Shown: positions 25,803 through 34,327, counted from the stretch's first letter. The stretch is 64,000 nucleotides of DNA from JAJKIV01 sp036509075 (GCA_036509075.1 DATCGG010000548.1:28924-92923), one strand, 5' to 3'. Notes: generated from the letters alone by a model not told the origin. A program made the numbers and translations.

Positions 25803-25876
25803 GGGAACCGGGAACTGGGAACAGGGAACAGAGGCTCCTCGGAGGTATGGTTCCCGGTTCCCGGGTCCCCATTCCC
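25803..25876. repeat. 4+4 inverted GGGAACN heptamer element
   Basis: Four tandem heptamers (GGGAACC, GGGAACT, GGGAACA, GGGAACA; 25803-25830) face four inverted ones (25849-25876: GGTTCCC, GGTTCCC, GGGTCCC, CATTCCC) across an 18-base spacer. The transcript would form a strong hairpin ending 15 bases before the accC start codon. Confidence 0.8.
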
Positions 25877-25891
25877 GCCCGGCCGGCACCG

Positions 25892-27445
25892 ATGTTCTCT
25901 AAGGTTCTGATAGCCAACCGGGGGGAAATCGCTCTCCGCGTCATCCGCGCCTGTCGCGAGCTCGGGGTCCGGTCGGTCGCCGTGTACAGCGACGCCGACG
26001 CGTCCGCGCCGCATGTTCGTGAAGCAGACGAGGCCGTGAACGTGGGGCCGGCGCCGTCCGCCGAGAGCTATCTGCGCGGCGACCGCATCGTCGATGCGGC
26101 CAAGCGTGTGGAGGCTGAGGCGATCCACCCCGGGTACGGATTTCTGTCGGAGCGTGAGTGGTTTGCGCGCCTCGTTAGGGACGAGGGTCTGGTGTTCATC
26201 GGACCTCCTCCGGAGGCAATCGCGGCCATGGGGAGCAAGACGGCCGCCCGTCAGCTGGCCATCGGTGCCGGCGTCCCCGTCGTGCCGGGCACGACATCGG
26301 CCGTCCAGGATGCGGGCGAAGCAGAGCGTATCGCGCAGGAATTCGGCTATCCGGTGCTGCTCAAGGCGGCTGCCGGCGGAGGCGGGAAGGGCATGCGCGT
26401 CGTTCGCGAGCGCCGCGAGCTCGCCTCGGCGCTCGACGCCGCCCGGCGCGAGGCGAAGAACGCGTTCGGCGACGACGCCGTCTACGTCGAGAAGTACATC
26501 GTCGGGCCGCGCCACGTCGAGATCCAGATCCTCGGCGACCAGCACGGCACCATGTTGTCGTTAGGCGAGCGGGAGTGCTCGGTCCAGCGCCGGCACCAGA
26601 AGATGATCGAGGAGGCGCCGAGCGTTGCCGTGTCGGCCGCGCTGCGGCGGGAAATGGGGGAGACGGCCGTTCGCGCGGCCCGAGCGGCGGGATACGTGAA
26701 CGCCGGAACGTGCGAGTTCCTGCTCGACACGGACGGTCGATTCTACTTCCTCGAGATGAACACTCGGCTCCAGGTGGAGCATCCGGTGACCGAGCTCGTC
26801 ACCGGCATCGACCTCGTGCAATGGCAGCTCCGGGTTGCTGCCGGCGAACGACTCCCGTTCGTGCAGGAGGACATCGCGCCGCGGGGGTGGGCCATCGAAT
26901 GCCGCATAACGAGTGAAGATCCCGGGAATGGGTTTTTGCCGTCCACGGGACGCATCGAGTATCTGCACGTGCCCAGCGGACCCGGCGTGCGCTGGGATGG
27001 CGGAATCGAGATCGGCAGTGAGGTTGGGCTGCACTACGATCCGATGCTGGCCAAGCTCATCGTGTGGGCACCGGACCGTGCCAGGGCGGTTGAGCGCATG
27101 CATCGGGCGTTGCTCGAGCTGACCGTGCACGGCGTCGAGACATCGCGGGATTTTCACCTTCGTGTGATGGAGGACGACGAGTTCCGCCGCGGAGCCATTG
27201 AGATCCAGTGGCTGGAGCGCCGGTTGCCCATGCTGGTCACGACGACTCCGCCGGAGGACGGCGTGCTCGCCGCGGCCGTCGCCGCTGCGCTGCTCGCACA
27301 CCGGGATCGAATGGGCAGGGTCAGCACCGGGAGGGCCGATCGATCCGCGGCCGGAAACGGCAGTACGACCGCAGCCGCGGATTCTTCCCCCACTGACGCA
27401 TGGAAGCAGACCGCTCGGCGTGAAGCGATCGGCGAACGATGGTAG
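25892..27445 (+). CDS. accC: Biotin carboxylase subunit of acyl-CoA carboxylase
   Basis: It carboxylates biotin on the carrier protein using ATP and bicarbonate. The ATG at 25892 gives MFSKVLIANRGEIALRVIRA, the standard N-terminus. ATP-grasp features follow: LLKAAAGGGGKGMRVV (about 170), VEKYIVGPRHVEIQIL, GERECSVQRRHQKMIEE, and the active-site block FYFLEMNTRLQVEHPVTE (about 285-302), with YDPMLAKLIVW near the C-terminal domain. At 517 residues it is some 60 longer than E. coli AccC because of a low-complexity Ala/Thr/Ser tail. No clear ribosome-binding site; the heptamer hairpin lies directly upstream. Confidence 0.93.
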   Translation: MFSKVLIANRGEIALRVIRACRELGVRSVAVYSDADASAPHVREADEAVNVGPAPSAESYLRGDRIVDAAKRVEAEAIHPGYGFLSEREWFARLVRDEGLVFIGPPPEAIAAMGSKTAARQLAIGAGVPVVPGTTSAVQDAGEAERIAQEFGYPVLLKAAAGGGGKGMRVVRERRELASALDAARREAKNAFGDDAVYVEKYIVGPRHVEIQILGDQHGTMLSLGERECSVQRRHQKMIEEAPSVAVSAALRREMGETAVRAARAAGYVNAGTCEFLLDTDGRFYFLEMNTRLQVEHPVTELVTGIDLVQWQLRVAAGERLPFVQEDIAPRGWAIECRITSEDPGNGFLPSTGRIEYLHVPSGPGVRWDGGIEIGSEVGLHYDPMLAKLIVWAPDRARAVERMHRALLELTVHGVETSRDFHLRVMEDDEFRRGAIEIQWLERRLPMLVTTTPPEDGVLAAAVAAALLAHRDRMGRVSTGRADRSAAGNGSTTAAADSSPTDAWKQTARREAIGERW

Positions 27446-28698
27446 CGCCAACACACGCGCGTCTCCGTGTGGATTCGATCGCTGCCGGCGGCGATGGCGT
27501 CGCGCGACACGACGGCATGGCGGTGTTCGTGCCTCGCACCGCGCCGGGCGATCTCGTCGACGTCACCCTGGAGTTCCACGGCCGATTCGCTCGAGGATCG
27601 GTGGTATCCATGGTCGAATCGTCATCGAGCCGCATCGCCCCGTCGTGCCACCACTACACGCGCGATCGATGCGGTGGGTGTCAGCTGCAGCACATGACGT
27701 ACGAGAGCCAGCTCCGCGCCAAGAGCACGATCGTGCGGGACGCGATTCAGCGCATTGGCAAGCGCGAGGCACCGTCGGTGACAGTCGTGCCCAGTCCGGC
27801 CCCGTGGAGATATCGGACGAAGCTGACGCTGGCGCTGCGATGGTCCGGCGAGGGCTGGATCGCGGGCCTGCATCGCTTTGACGATCCCAACGCGGTCTTT
27901 CAGCTCGAGCAATGTCCGATCACCGACGAACGCGTCGTGCACATCTGGCGCGGTATCGTCGCGGCCTCGTCGTCGCTTCCGCGATCGCGGCGCCTGCGCG
28001 GCGCCGTTAGGCTGACACGTGACGGCGCGTCCTTCCTGCTCGAGGGTGGGACACAGTGGCCTCGAGCGCGTGAGCTGGCCGACCGCGTTCCCGAGCTCAC
28101 CACCGTGTGGTGGGAGCCACAGGGCGGCCGGCGTCGTCTGATGATGGATCGGCGCGACACGCCCGAGGGCGCGCCTGCCGAGACGAAAACACCCGATGCG
28201 TCGTTCGCGCAGGTCAACACGGCCGCGGCAGAGCTGCTTCACGCGCACGTGATCGCGGTCGCGATGGCACACGCGCCTGTCACCCTGATTGACGCGTATG
28301 CCGGCGCGGGCGCGACGGCCATCGCGCTCGCGGAGCACGGCGTGCGCGTCACCGCGATCGAGCTCGACCCGGCCGCTGCACGGTGGGTCGCTGCGCACCT
28401 CCCGTCCGGTTCCACATCACTGGTGGCGCGCGTCGAGGACGCACTCGATGAAGCACTGCCCGCGGACGTGGTGATCGTGAATCCTCCCCGGGCCGGCGTG
28501 GATGAGCGCGTAGCCAGTTCACTGCAGGCCGCGACCGCTCCGCGCGCGATCGTGTACGTGAGCTGCAACCCGGCGACGCTCGCGCGTGATGTGCTGCGCA
28601 TGCCACGCTACCGCGTCGCGTCGCTCACGTCGTTCGACATGTTCCCCCAGACAGCGCACGTGGAAACCGTGTGCGAGCTCGTTCCGGAGGTCGTGTGA
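27439..28698 (+). CDS. rlmD: 23S rRNA (uracil-5-)-methyltransferase, RumA/RlmD family
   Basis: It methylates a uridine at C5 using SAM. The 419-residue protein starts with a TRAM domain (VDSIAAGGDGVARHDGMAVFVP), then an iron-sulfur-type cysteine motif (CHHYTRDRCGGCQLQH, about 70-85). The SAM domain shows QVNTAAAEL, DAYAGAGATAIALAE and VNPPRAGVDERV, and the catalytic cysteine is in VSCNPATLARD (about 373). Which U (747, 1939 or a tRNA U54) it targets is unclear. It overlaps accC and overlaps the carrier-protein gene, so it is embedded in the carboxylase operon. Confidence 0.88.
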   Translation: MVAPTHARLRVDSIAAGGDGVARHDGMAVFVPRTAPGDLVDVTLEFHGRFARGSVVSMVESSSSRIAPSCHHYTRDRCGGCQLQHMTYESQLRAKSTIVRDAIQRIGKREAPSVTVVPSPAPWRYRTKLTLALRWSGEGWIAGLHRFDDPNAVFQLEQCPITDERVVHIWRGIVAASSSLPRSRRLRGAVRLTRDGASFLLEGGTQWPRARELADRVPELTTVWWEPQGGRRRLMMDRRDTPEGAPAETKTPDASFAQVNTAAAELLHAHVIAVAMAHAPVTLIDAYAGAGATAIALAEHGVRVTAIELDPAAARWVAAHLPSGSTSLVARVEDALDEALPADVVIVNPPRAGVDERVASSLQAATAPRAIVYVSCNPATLARDVLRMPRYRVASLTSFDMFPQTAHVETVCELVPEVV

Positions 28699-29195
28699 AA
28701 TACGTCGTCGACGTGGGTGGACGGAGCGTTGATGTCGAGGTCGATGGGGATCAGATAACGGTCGACGGAACGGTTCTGCCAGCCAGCCTGTCCGAGCTGA
28801 CCGGGACGCCTGTGGCGCTCCTGTCGCTCGGCACCAGCGTCCATCGCGTTGTGGTAGCACGGGACTCCTCGAGAGGGCGTTATGTGCTGTCCCTCGATGG
28901 GCGTCGCTACGACGTCGAGGCGCTGGACGAGCGAACGCGGGCGATTCGACAATTGTCGAGCAGCGCAAGCGGACCGAAAGGGCCGGCACCACTCGTCGCC
29001 CCGATGCCCGGGCTCATCGTGCGCGTGTCCGTGGAGGTCGGCGCCACCGTTCAACCGGGTCAGGGCCTGGTCGTGATGGAAGCGATGAAAATGGAGAACG
29101 AGCTTCGGTCCGCGTCTGCGGGCACAGTGAAGGCGATTCGCGCGGAGCCGGGGACGGCGGTGGAGCGTGGAGCGGTCCTGGTCGAGCTCGAATGA
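28695..29195 (+). CDS. Biotin carboxyl carrier protein of acyl-CoA carboxylase
   Basis: A 166-residue carrier with the biotinylation motif EAMKMEN near the C-terminus (Lys at about residue 132), preceded by APMPGLIVRVSVEVGATVQPGQ. The N-terminal 80 residues are a separate beta-rich domain (KYVVDVGGRSVDVEVDGD), as in carriers of propionyl-CoA and methylmalonyl-CoA enzymes. The GTG start overlaps the methyltransferase stop. It completes the three-subunit carboxylase with pccB and accC. Confidence 0.9.
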   Translation: MKYVVDVGGRSVDVEVDGDQITVDGTVLPASLSELTGTPVALLSLGTSVHRVVVARDSSRGRYVLSLDGRRYDVEALDERTRAIRQLSSSASGPKGPAPLVAPMPGLIVRVSVEVGATVQPGQGLVVMEAMKMENELRSASAGTVKAIRAEPGTAVERGAVLVELE

Positions 29196-29213
29196 GCTGT
29201 CGGAGCGCTTCCG

Positions 29214-29242
29214 TTGACAACACGTAAATGCTTGTCTAGCTT
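29214..29242 (+). promoter_or_regulatory. Putative promoter of rplM-rpsI
   Basis: TTGACA (29214-29219), a 17-base spacer and TAGCTT (29237-29242) form a near-consensus sigma-70 promoter in a locally AT-rich stretch, 91 bases before rplM. Confidence 0.7.
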
Positions 29243-29332
29243 ACGTGTCTGCCAATTTTAGGGTAGCAGTTGCAGTCCGCCGCCCGCGTTGATGCCAAGC
29301 GCGCGGCCTCTTCACGTTCGGAATCAAACCTC

Positions 29333-29788
29333 ATGAGCACCTATACCGCGACGCCAAAGGACATCAAGCATCGGTGGTACATCGTCGATGCAGACGGGAT
29401 GGTCCTCGGTCGTCTCGCCGCTGAAATCGTGCGCGTTCTGCGCGGCAAGCACAAGCCGATGTACACGCCGCACATGGACACCGGCGATAACGTCATCGTC
29501 ATCAACGCCGCCAAGGTGAAGCTCACCGGGCGCAAGCTCGAGCAGAAGCGCTACTTCTCGCACACCGGCTACATGGGCCACGAGCGCTTCACACCCGCGG
29601 CGTCCATGCGCGCGAAGCATCCCGAGCGCATGATCGAGAAGGCGGTGTACGGCATGCTGCCCAAGAGCGCCCTGGGTCGGCAGACACTCCGCCGCAAGCT
29701 TCGCGTGTATGCCACGGCCAATCACCCGCACGTCGCGCAGCAGCCCGCCGTGCTGAAGCTCAACGCCCGCACCAACGAGACGAAGTAA
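29333..29788 (+). CDS. rplM: 50S ribosomal protein L13
   Basis: A 151-residue L13. The ATG at 29333 gives MSTYTATPKDIKHRWYIVDA; an earlier in-frame start would add 21 atypical residues. Conserved blocks are GMVLGRLAAEIVRVLRGKHKP, DTGDNVIVINAAKVKLTGRK, HTGYMGH and AVYGMLPKSALGRQ. It binds 23S rRNA early in assembly. Its stop overlaps the rpsI start by one base (TAATG), the usual L13-S9 pair. Confidence 0.98.
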   Translation: MSTYTATPKDIKHRWYIVDADGMVLGRLAAEIVRVLRGKHKPMYTPHMDTGDNVIVINAAKVKLTGRKLEQKRYFSHTGYMGHERFTPAASMRAKHPERMIEKAVYGMLPKSALGRQTLRRKLRVYATANHPHVAQQPAVLKLNARTNETK

Positions 29789-30183
29789 TGGCTGACAGCT
29801 CGACGACGCACGCCGTCGGCCGCCGCAAAGAAGCGGTGTGCCGCGTCTACATTCGCCCTGGTTCCGGCAAGTGGGATGTGAACGGTCGCACGTTAGGCGA
29901 CTACTTCCCGCGCGCCGCGCTCGTGTCGGCCATCCAGCAGCCGTTCACGGCCACGGACACCCTTGGCCGGTTCGATGTTCGCGCGAACGTCGATGGAGGT
30001 GGGCAGACGGGACAGGCGGGCGCGCTGCGCCTCGCGGTCGCCCGTGCGCTCGTCGCCCTCGATGAGACACATCGCCGCAAGCTTCGCGATCTTGGTCTCT
30101 TGACGCGAGATGCTCGCGCGGTCGAGCGCAAAAAGCCCGGCCGCCCAAAGGCTCGCAAGCGATTCCAGTTCTCGAAGCGCTAA
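29788..30183 (+). CDS. rpsI: 30S ribosomal protein S9
   Basis: A 131-residue S9 with AVGRRKEAVCRVYIRPGSGKW, GRFDVRANVDGGGQTGQAGALRLAVARAL, and a basic C-terminal tail RKKPGRPKARKRFQFSKR whose last residues reach the tRNA anticodon region in the P site. Co-transcribed with rplM. An exact octamer (29891-29898) supplies its Leu TTA codon in RTLGD. Confidence 0.98.
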   Translation: MADSSTTHAVGRRKEAVCRVYIRPGSGKWDVNGRTLGDYFPRAALVSAIQQPFTATDTLGRFDVRANVDGGGQTGQAGALRLAVARALVALDETHRRKLRDLGLLTRDARAVERKKPGRPKARKRFQFSKR

Positions 30184-30197
30184 AGCGCTTCGAGGAC

Positions 30198-30241
30198 AGC
30201 TATCAGCCATCGGCCATCAGACGGTCGAAAGCTGATAGCAG
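30198..30241. repeat. Heptamer-repeat hairpin after rpsI
   Basis: AGCTATC, AGCCATC, GGCCATC, AG (30198-30220) are heptamer-spaced; the right side AAGCTGATAGCA (30229-30240) is an inverse of the first unit. The hairpin could end the rplM-rpsI transcript. The remaining intergenic bases up to rpsB show nothing else recognisable. Confidence 0.5.
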
Positions 30242-30346
30242 TTCACAACCAAACACGCTTCCCGAGTCACCGCGGGGTCTGGCCCTGCCAGTCGACGGCG
30301 ACGCCGACGGAAGCGGACGACTAACCCAATCGAGGTCCCACAACCA

Positions 30347-31255
30347 ATGCAGCCCAGTCTCCAACAGCTCCTCGAGGCCGGTGTCCACTTCGGACACCAG
30401 ACTCGCCGATGGAATCCCAAGATGCGCCGGTTCATCTTCGCCGAGCGCAACGGGATTCACATCATCGACCTTCAGAAGACGCTCCGACAGCTCGAGCTGG
30501 CGCAGAAGCTCGTTCGCGAAGTGGTGATGCGCGGCGAGAACGTCCTGTTCGTCTGCACCAAGCGCCAGCTCGCCGCGATCGTGCAGGCTGAGGCCGAGCG
30601 CTGCAGCGCCATGTACGTCACCGAGCGCTGGCTCGGCGGACTGCTCACCAACTTCCAGACGGTGAAGAAGCAGATTCGCCGGCTGAAGGACCTCGAGGCA
30701 GGCTCCGAGGCTGGTGGCGAGTTCGAGAACTACACGAAGAAAGAACAGCTCCTCATGTCCCGTCAGCGCGACAAGCTCTCCAAGAACTTGTCGGGCATCA
30801 AGAACATGACCCGGCTCCCGGGACTCATGTTCGTCATCGACGCGAAGAAGGAGCGCATCGGCGTCAGCGAGGCCAACAAGCTCGGGATTCCGATCGTGGC
30901 CATCTGCGATACCAACTCCGACCCCGACCTCATCAGCGTTCCGATCGCCGGCAACGACGACGCGATTCGCTCCGTCGAGCTGATCACGCGCGCGATCTCC
31001 GACTCGATCGCCGAAGCGCGTCGAGAAGCGCCGGTGCGGCCGCAGGAAGAGGAAGGCGAGGAGAGCACGTACAGCTCCGACCGCGGCATGGAGCCGGCGG
31101 CCGGTGGCGAGGACGAGCGGCGGCGCCGTCGGCGGCCCCGTCGCCGCCGGGCAAAGCCGGAAGCCATCGCGGCCCGCCTCAAGGGCGGAGCCGGTGAGGG
31201 CGGCGAAACCGGTGAGGGCGGCGAAGCCGACGAGGGAAGCGACAGCGAAGGCTGA
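30347..31255 (+). CDS. rpsB: 30S ribosomal protein S2 with extended C-terminus
   Basis: A 302-residue S2. The first 230 residues are canonical: LLEAGVHFGHQTRRWNPKM, IHIIDLQKTLRQL, YVTERWLGGLLTNF, MTRLPGLMFVIDAKKE, IPIVAICDTNSDPDLI and IPGND-like IAGNDDAIRSV. Beyond this runs a 70-residue tail, first acidic, then Arg-rich (DERRRRRRPRRRRAKPE), then Gly/Glu-rich. E. coli S2 has 241 residues. tsf follows, the common order. Confidence 0.97.
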   Translation: MQPSLQQLLEAGVHFGHQTRRWNPKMRRFIFAERNGIHIIDLQKTLRQLELAQKLVREVVMRGENVLFVCTKRQLAAIVQAEAERCSAMYVTERWLGGLLTNFQTVKKQIRRLKDLEAGSEAGGEFENYTKKEQLLMSRQRDKLSKNLSGIKNMTRLPGLMFVIDAKKERIGVSEANKLGIPIVAICDTNSDPDLISVPIAGNDDAIRSVELITRAISDSIAEARREAPVRPQEEEGEESTYSSDRGMEPAAGGEDERRRRRRPRRRRAKPEAIAARLKGGAGEGGETGEGGEADEGSDSEG

Positions 31256-31307
31256 GACACGTATCGATCGCCCACTGTCACCAGCCTCTCCGACCGTCTA
31301 CAATCAT

Positions 31308-31336
31308 AACGCCGCCGGCGCAGTGCCGGCGGCGTT
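31308..31336 (+). terminator. Hairpin between rpsB and tsf
   Basis: AACGCCGCCGGC pairs perfectly with GCCGGCGGCGTT around a five-base GCAGT loop, followed only by TCC. The stem is strong but lacks a T-run, so partial termination or mRNA processing between the two genes is more likely than full termination. Confidence 0.65.
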
Positions 31337-31368
31337 TCCACGAAACGCACGAAACGAAGGACTGACCA

Positions 31369-32268
31369 ATGTCTGCGACGACGATTACCGCGAAGGACGT
31401 TCAGCTGCTGCGCCAGCGTACTGGCGCGGGCATGATGGATTGTAAAAAGGCGCTCGAGGAAACCGGCGGTGACGTCGAGAAGGCAGTCGAGTACCTCCGG
31501 AAGAAGGGCATTGCCAAGGCAGAGAAGCGCGCCGACCGCGCCGCGTCCGAGGGCGCCATCGTCGCGCTCGTGAGCGACGACGCCAAGACGGCTGCGCTGG
31601 TCGAGGTCAACAGCGAGACCGACTTCGTCGCGCGCAACGATGAGTTCCAGGCGCTCGCGAAGGCTGTGGCCTCCCAGCTCTTCGGCGACGCCTCGTTCGA
31701 TGGCGTCGTCACCGTCGCGCAAGAGGGCGAGCTCATGAAGCAGCCCTGGCACAAGGACGCCGGCAAGACGGTTGCTGACGCCGTGAAGGAAGCCTCGGGC
31801 AAGACCGGTGAGAACGTCGTCGTCCGTCGTTATGCACGGTTCAAGACCGATGGCGTGATCGGCTCGTACGTGCACCACAATGGACGCGTCGCCGTCATCG
31901 TCGATGTGGTCGGCGGAACGGGCGACGCAGTGAAGGCGCTCGCACGCTCCATCGCCGAGCACGTCGCGGCCGGCGTGCCGAAGGTCCCACTCGGCGTCAA
32001 TCGCGACGAGATCAAGACTGATATCATCGATCGCGAGCGTCGCATCTACGAGGAGCAGGCTCGCACCGCGGGCAAGCCCGAGGCGATGATCGGCAAGATC
32101 GTCGACGGACAGATCAACAAGTTCTACGCCGAGAACACGCTGCTCGACCAGCCGTGGGTGCGCGACGACTCGAAGACGATTCGTCAGCTCGTCACCGAAG
32201 CGAGCAAGGAAAGCGGCTCGACGCTCACGGTGCGTCGGTTCGCGCGCTTCCAGATGGGTGAGGAGTAA
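31369..32268 (+). CDS. tsf: Elongation factor Ts
   Basis: The nucleotide exchange factor for EF-Tu. The 299-residue protein has the UBA-like N-terminus with VQLLRQRTGAGMMDCKKALEE, GDVEKAVEYLRKKG, the TDFVARND EF-Tu contact motif (about 80-90), and a double core domain with IGSYVHHNGRVAVIVDV. The length is near that of E. coli (283). The gene follows rpsB and precedes pyrH and frr. Confidence 0.98.
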   Translation: MSATTITAKDVQLLRQRTGAGMMDCKKALEETGGDVEKAVEYLRKKGIAKAEKRADRAASEGAIVALVSDDAKTAALVEVNSETDFVARNDEFQALAKAVASQLFGDASFDGVVTVAQEGELMKQPWHKDAGKTVADAVKEASGKTGENVVVRRYARFKTDGVIGSYVHHNGRVAVIVDVVGGTGDAVKALARSIAEHVAAGVPKVPLGVNRDEIKTDIIDRERRIYEEQARTAGKPEAMIGKIVDGQINKFYAENTLLDQPWVRDDSKTIRQLVTEASKESGSTLTVRRFARFQMGEE

Positions 32269-32274
32269 GAGCCG

Positions 32275-33000
32275 GTGGCGACCGCCGCCGTCGCGTACTC
32301 GCGCGTCCTTCTCAAGCTGTCGGGCGAAGCGCTCGCCGGCGACAAGGGAGCGGGAGCGGTATTCGACTTCGATCGCGTCAACCGGTTCTGTGACGAAGTG
32401 AAGGAAGTCGCTGACATGGGCGTCAGCGTCGGCCTCGTGATCGGCGGCGGCAACATCGTACGTGGGTCCCAGCTGTCGAAAAATGGGATGGACCGCGTCA
32501 CCGCCGATTACATGGGAATGCTCGGCACGGTCATCAACGCCCTTGCGCTCCAGGACGTCCTGGAGCGCAAGGGCCTGGACACGCGCGTGATGACGGCGAT
32601 CCGCATGGAGGAGCTTGCGGAGCCGTACATCCGCCGCCGCGCGCTACGCCACCTCGAGGTGGGGCGGACAGTCATCTTCGCCGGCGGTACTGGCAACCCC
32701 TATTTTTCGACGGACACGGCGGCGGCGCTTCGGGCGATCCAGATCCAGGCCGAAGTCATCATCAAGGCAACGAGCGTGGACGGCGTGTATACCGCCGACC
32801 CCAAGAAGGATCCGGCGGCGAAGCGCTACGAGTCGTTGAGCTATCGCGAGGTGATGGTGTCGGAGCTGGGTGTGATGGATCAGACCGCGGTAACGCTGTG
32901 CAAGGAGAACAACCTGCCGCTCATCGTGTTGAACATCCACACTGAGGGCGCCGTCGCGAGCGCGGTTCGCGGCGAGCGCGTGGGGACGATCGTTCGATGA
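32275..33000 (+). CDS. pyrH: Uridylate kinase
   Basis: It phosphorylates UMP. The 241-residue hexameric-type kinase has YSRVLLKLSGEALAG, GLVIGGGNIVRGSQ, DRVTADYMGMLGTVINALALQ, FAGGTGNPYFSTDTAAALRA and KATSVDGVYTADPKKDPAAKRY. It starts with GTG six bases after tsf and overlaps frr by four bases. Bacterial PyrH is usually GTP-activated and UTP-inhibited. Confidence 0.97.
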   Translation: MATAAVAYSRVLLKLSGEALAGDKGAGAVFDFDRVNRFCDEVKEVADMGVSVGLVIGGGNIVRGSQLSKNGMDRVTADYMGMLGTVINALALQDVLERKGLDTRVMTAIRMEELAEPYIRRRALRHLEVGRTVIFAGGTGNPYFSTDTAAALRAIQIQAEVIIKATSVDGVYTADPKKDPAAKRYESLSYREVMVSELGVMDQTAVTLCKENNLPLIVLNIHTEGAVASAVRGERVGTIVR

Positions 33001-33560
33001 CTACAGCCACTTCGATTCCGCAAATCGTGAAGGAGTGCCGAGCCCACATGGACAAGGCCATCGAGAGCTCGAAGCGCGAGTTCTCGGGCATTCGCTCGGG
33101 CAAGGCGTCGCCTTCGATGCTCGACACCGTGCGAGTGGAGATGTATGGCTCGCAGATGGGGTTGAACCAGGTGGCGCAGGTGACCACTCCCGAGCCACGC
33201 GTGATCATCGTCACGCCGTTCGACAAGGGGCAGATCAAGGTCATCGAGAAGGCGATCCGAGAGTCGGATCTTGGTCTCGAGCCCTCGGCGCAGGGGGGCA
33301 TGATCCGCGTCCCTCTTCCGCAGATGAACGAGCAGCGTCGCAAGGAGCTGGTGAAGGTCGTGCACAAGCTCGCGGAGGAAGGGCGCATCGCCGTTAGGCA
33401 TGCGCGCACGGTAGCCCGCGACCATCTCAAGAAGCTGAACGGCGTGAGCGAGGATGACGTCAAGCACGCCGAGAAGGACCTCCAGAAGGCGCACGACGAC
33501 TACATGCATAAGATCGACGACCTCCTGAAGCACAAGGAAGCCGAGATCATGGAAGTCTGA
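32997..33560 (+). CDS. frr: Ribosome recycling factor
   Basis: A 187-residue RRF that splits post-termination ribosomes with EF-G. It shows MDKAIESSKREFSGIRSGKAS, PSMLDTVRVEMYG, ARTVARDHLKKLN and a C-terminal three-helix bundle rich in Lys/Glu. The ATG overlaps pyrH. An exact octamer at 33392 codes the AVRH residues with an AGG codon. Confidence 0.98.
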   Translation: MTTATSIPQIVKECRAHMDKAIESSKREFSGIRSGKASPSMLDTVRVEMYGSQMGLNQVAQVTTPEPRVIIVTPFDKGQIKVIEKAIRESDLGLEPSAQGGMIRVPLPQMNEQRRKELVKVVHKLAEEGRIAVRHARTVARDHLKKLNGVSEDDVKHAEKDLQKAHDDYMHKIDDLLKHKEAEIMEV

Positions 33561-33571
33561 CCGGCCGCATC

Positions 33572-34324
33572 GTGCAGTCGACCAACGCCGCCGAGCTGCT
33601 CGCACAAATCCGCGTGCACGGCGCAGTACCGCGGCACGTCGCCATCATCATGGACGGCAACGGCCGGTGGGCGCGCGAGCGGCGCATGCCCCGACCGTTC
33701 GGACATCGGTCCGGCATGCGCGCCGTGCGAGAGGTCGTGGAAGGTGCGGTGGAAGTCGGCCTCGACGTGCTCTCGCTGTTCGCGTTCTCGCAGGAGAACT
33801 GGCACCGTCCCACGACCGAGATCGATGCGCTCATGTCGCTCCTGCAGGAGTACATCGCGCGTGAGTCCGACGAGCTGCATGACCGGGGCGTCCGGGTGTG
33901 CGCGTTAGGCGCGCTCGACCGACTCACGCCGGCCGCGGCGGCGGCAGTGGATCGGGTGGTGACGCGGACGGCGGGGAACGACCGCCTGACGTTCAACCTG
34001 TTCATCTCGTACAGCGGCCGCGCGGAGCTCGTGCGTGCCGCTCGCCTGCTCGCGGAGGACGCAGTCGCCGGGCGGGTCGACCCCGCGGCCATTGACGAAT
34101 CGACCTTCGCGGGGCGCCTGTACACCGACGGCTGTCCCGACCCTGACCTCCTCATCCGCACATCGGGGGAGCAGCGCGTCTCGAATTTTCTGCTCTGGCA
34201 GATGGCGTACTCGGAGCTGTTCCTGAGCCCCGTGCTGTGGCCGGATTTCACGCGCGGAGATCTGTACCTGGCGATTCGCGACTACCAGCTGCGAGAACGG
34301 CGTTTTGGCCGCGTGAGCGCCTAA
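33572..34324 (+). CDS. uppS: Undecaprenyl diphosphate synthase
   Basis: It adds eight isoprene units in cis to farnesyl diphosphate for the peptidoglycan lipid carrier. The 250-residue protein has HVAIIMDGNGRWARERRMPRPFGHRSGM (in the window split as catalytic Asp loop and following basic stretch), SLFAFSQENWHRP, NLFISYSGRAELV, and PDLLIRTSGEQRVSNFLLWQMAYSEL near the end. The frr-uppS-cdsA-dxr-rseP order is the classical bacterial cluster. An octamer copy (34319-34326) includes its TAA stop. Confidence 0.96.
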   Translation: MQSTNAAELLAQIRVHGAVPRHVAIIMDGNGRWARERRMPRPFGHRSGMRAVREVVEGAVEVGLDVLSLFAFSQENWHRPTTEIDALMSLLQEYIARESDELHDRGVRVCALGALDRLTPAAAAAVDRVVTRTAGNDRLTFNLFISYSGRAELVRAARLLAEDAVAGRVDPAAIDESTFAGRLYTDGCPDPDLLIRTSGEQRVSNFLLWQMAYSELFLSPVLWPDFTRGDLYLAIRDYQLRERRFGRVSA

Positions 34325-34327
34325 CGC

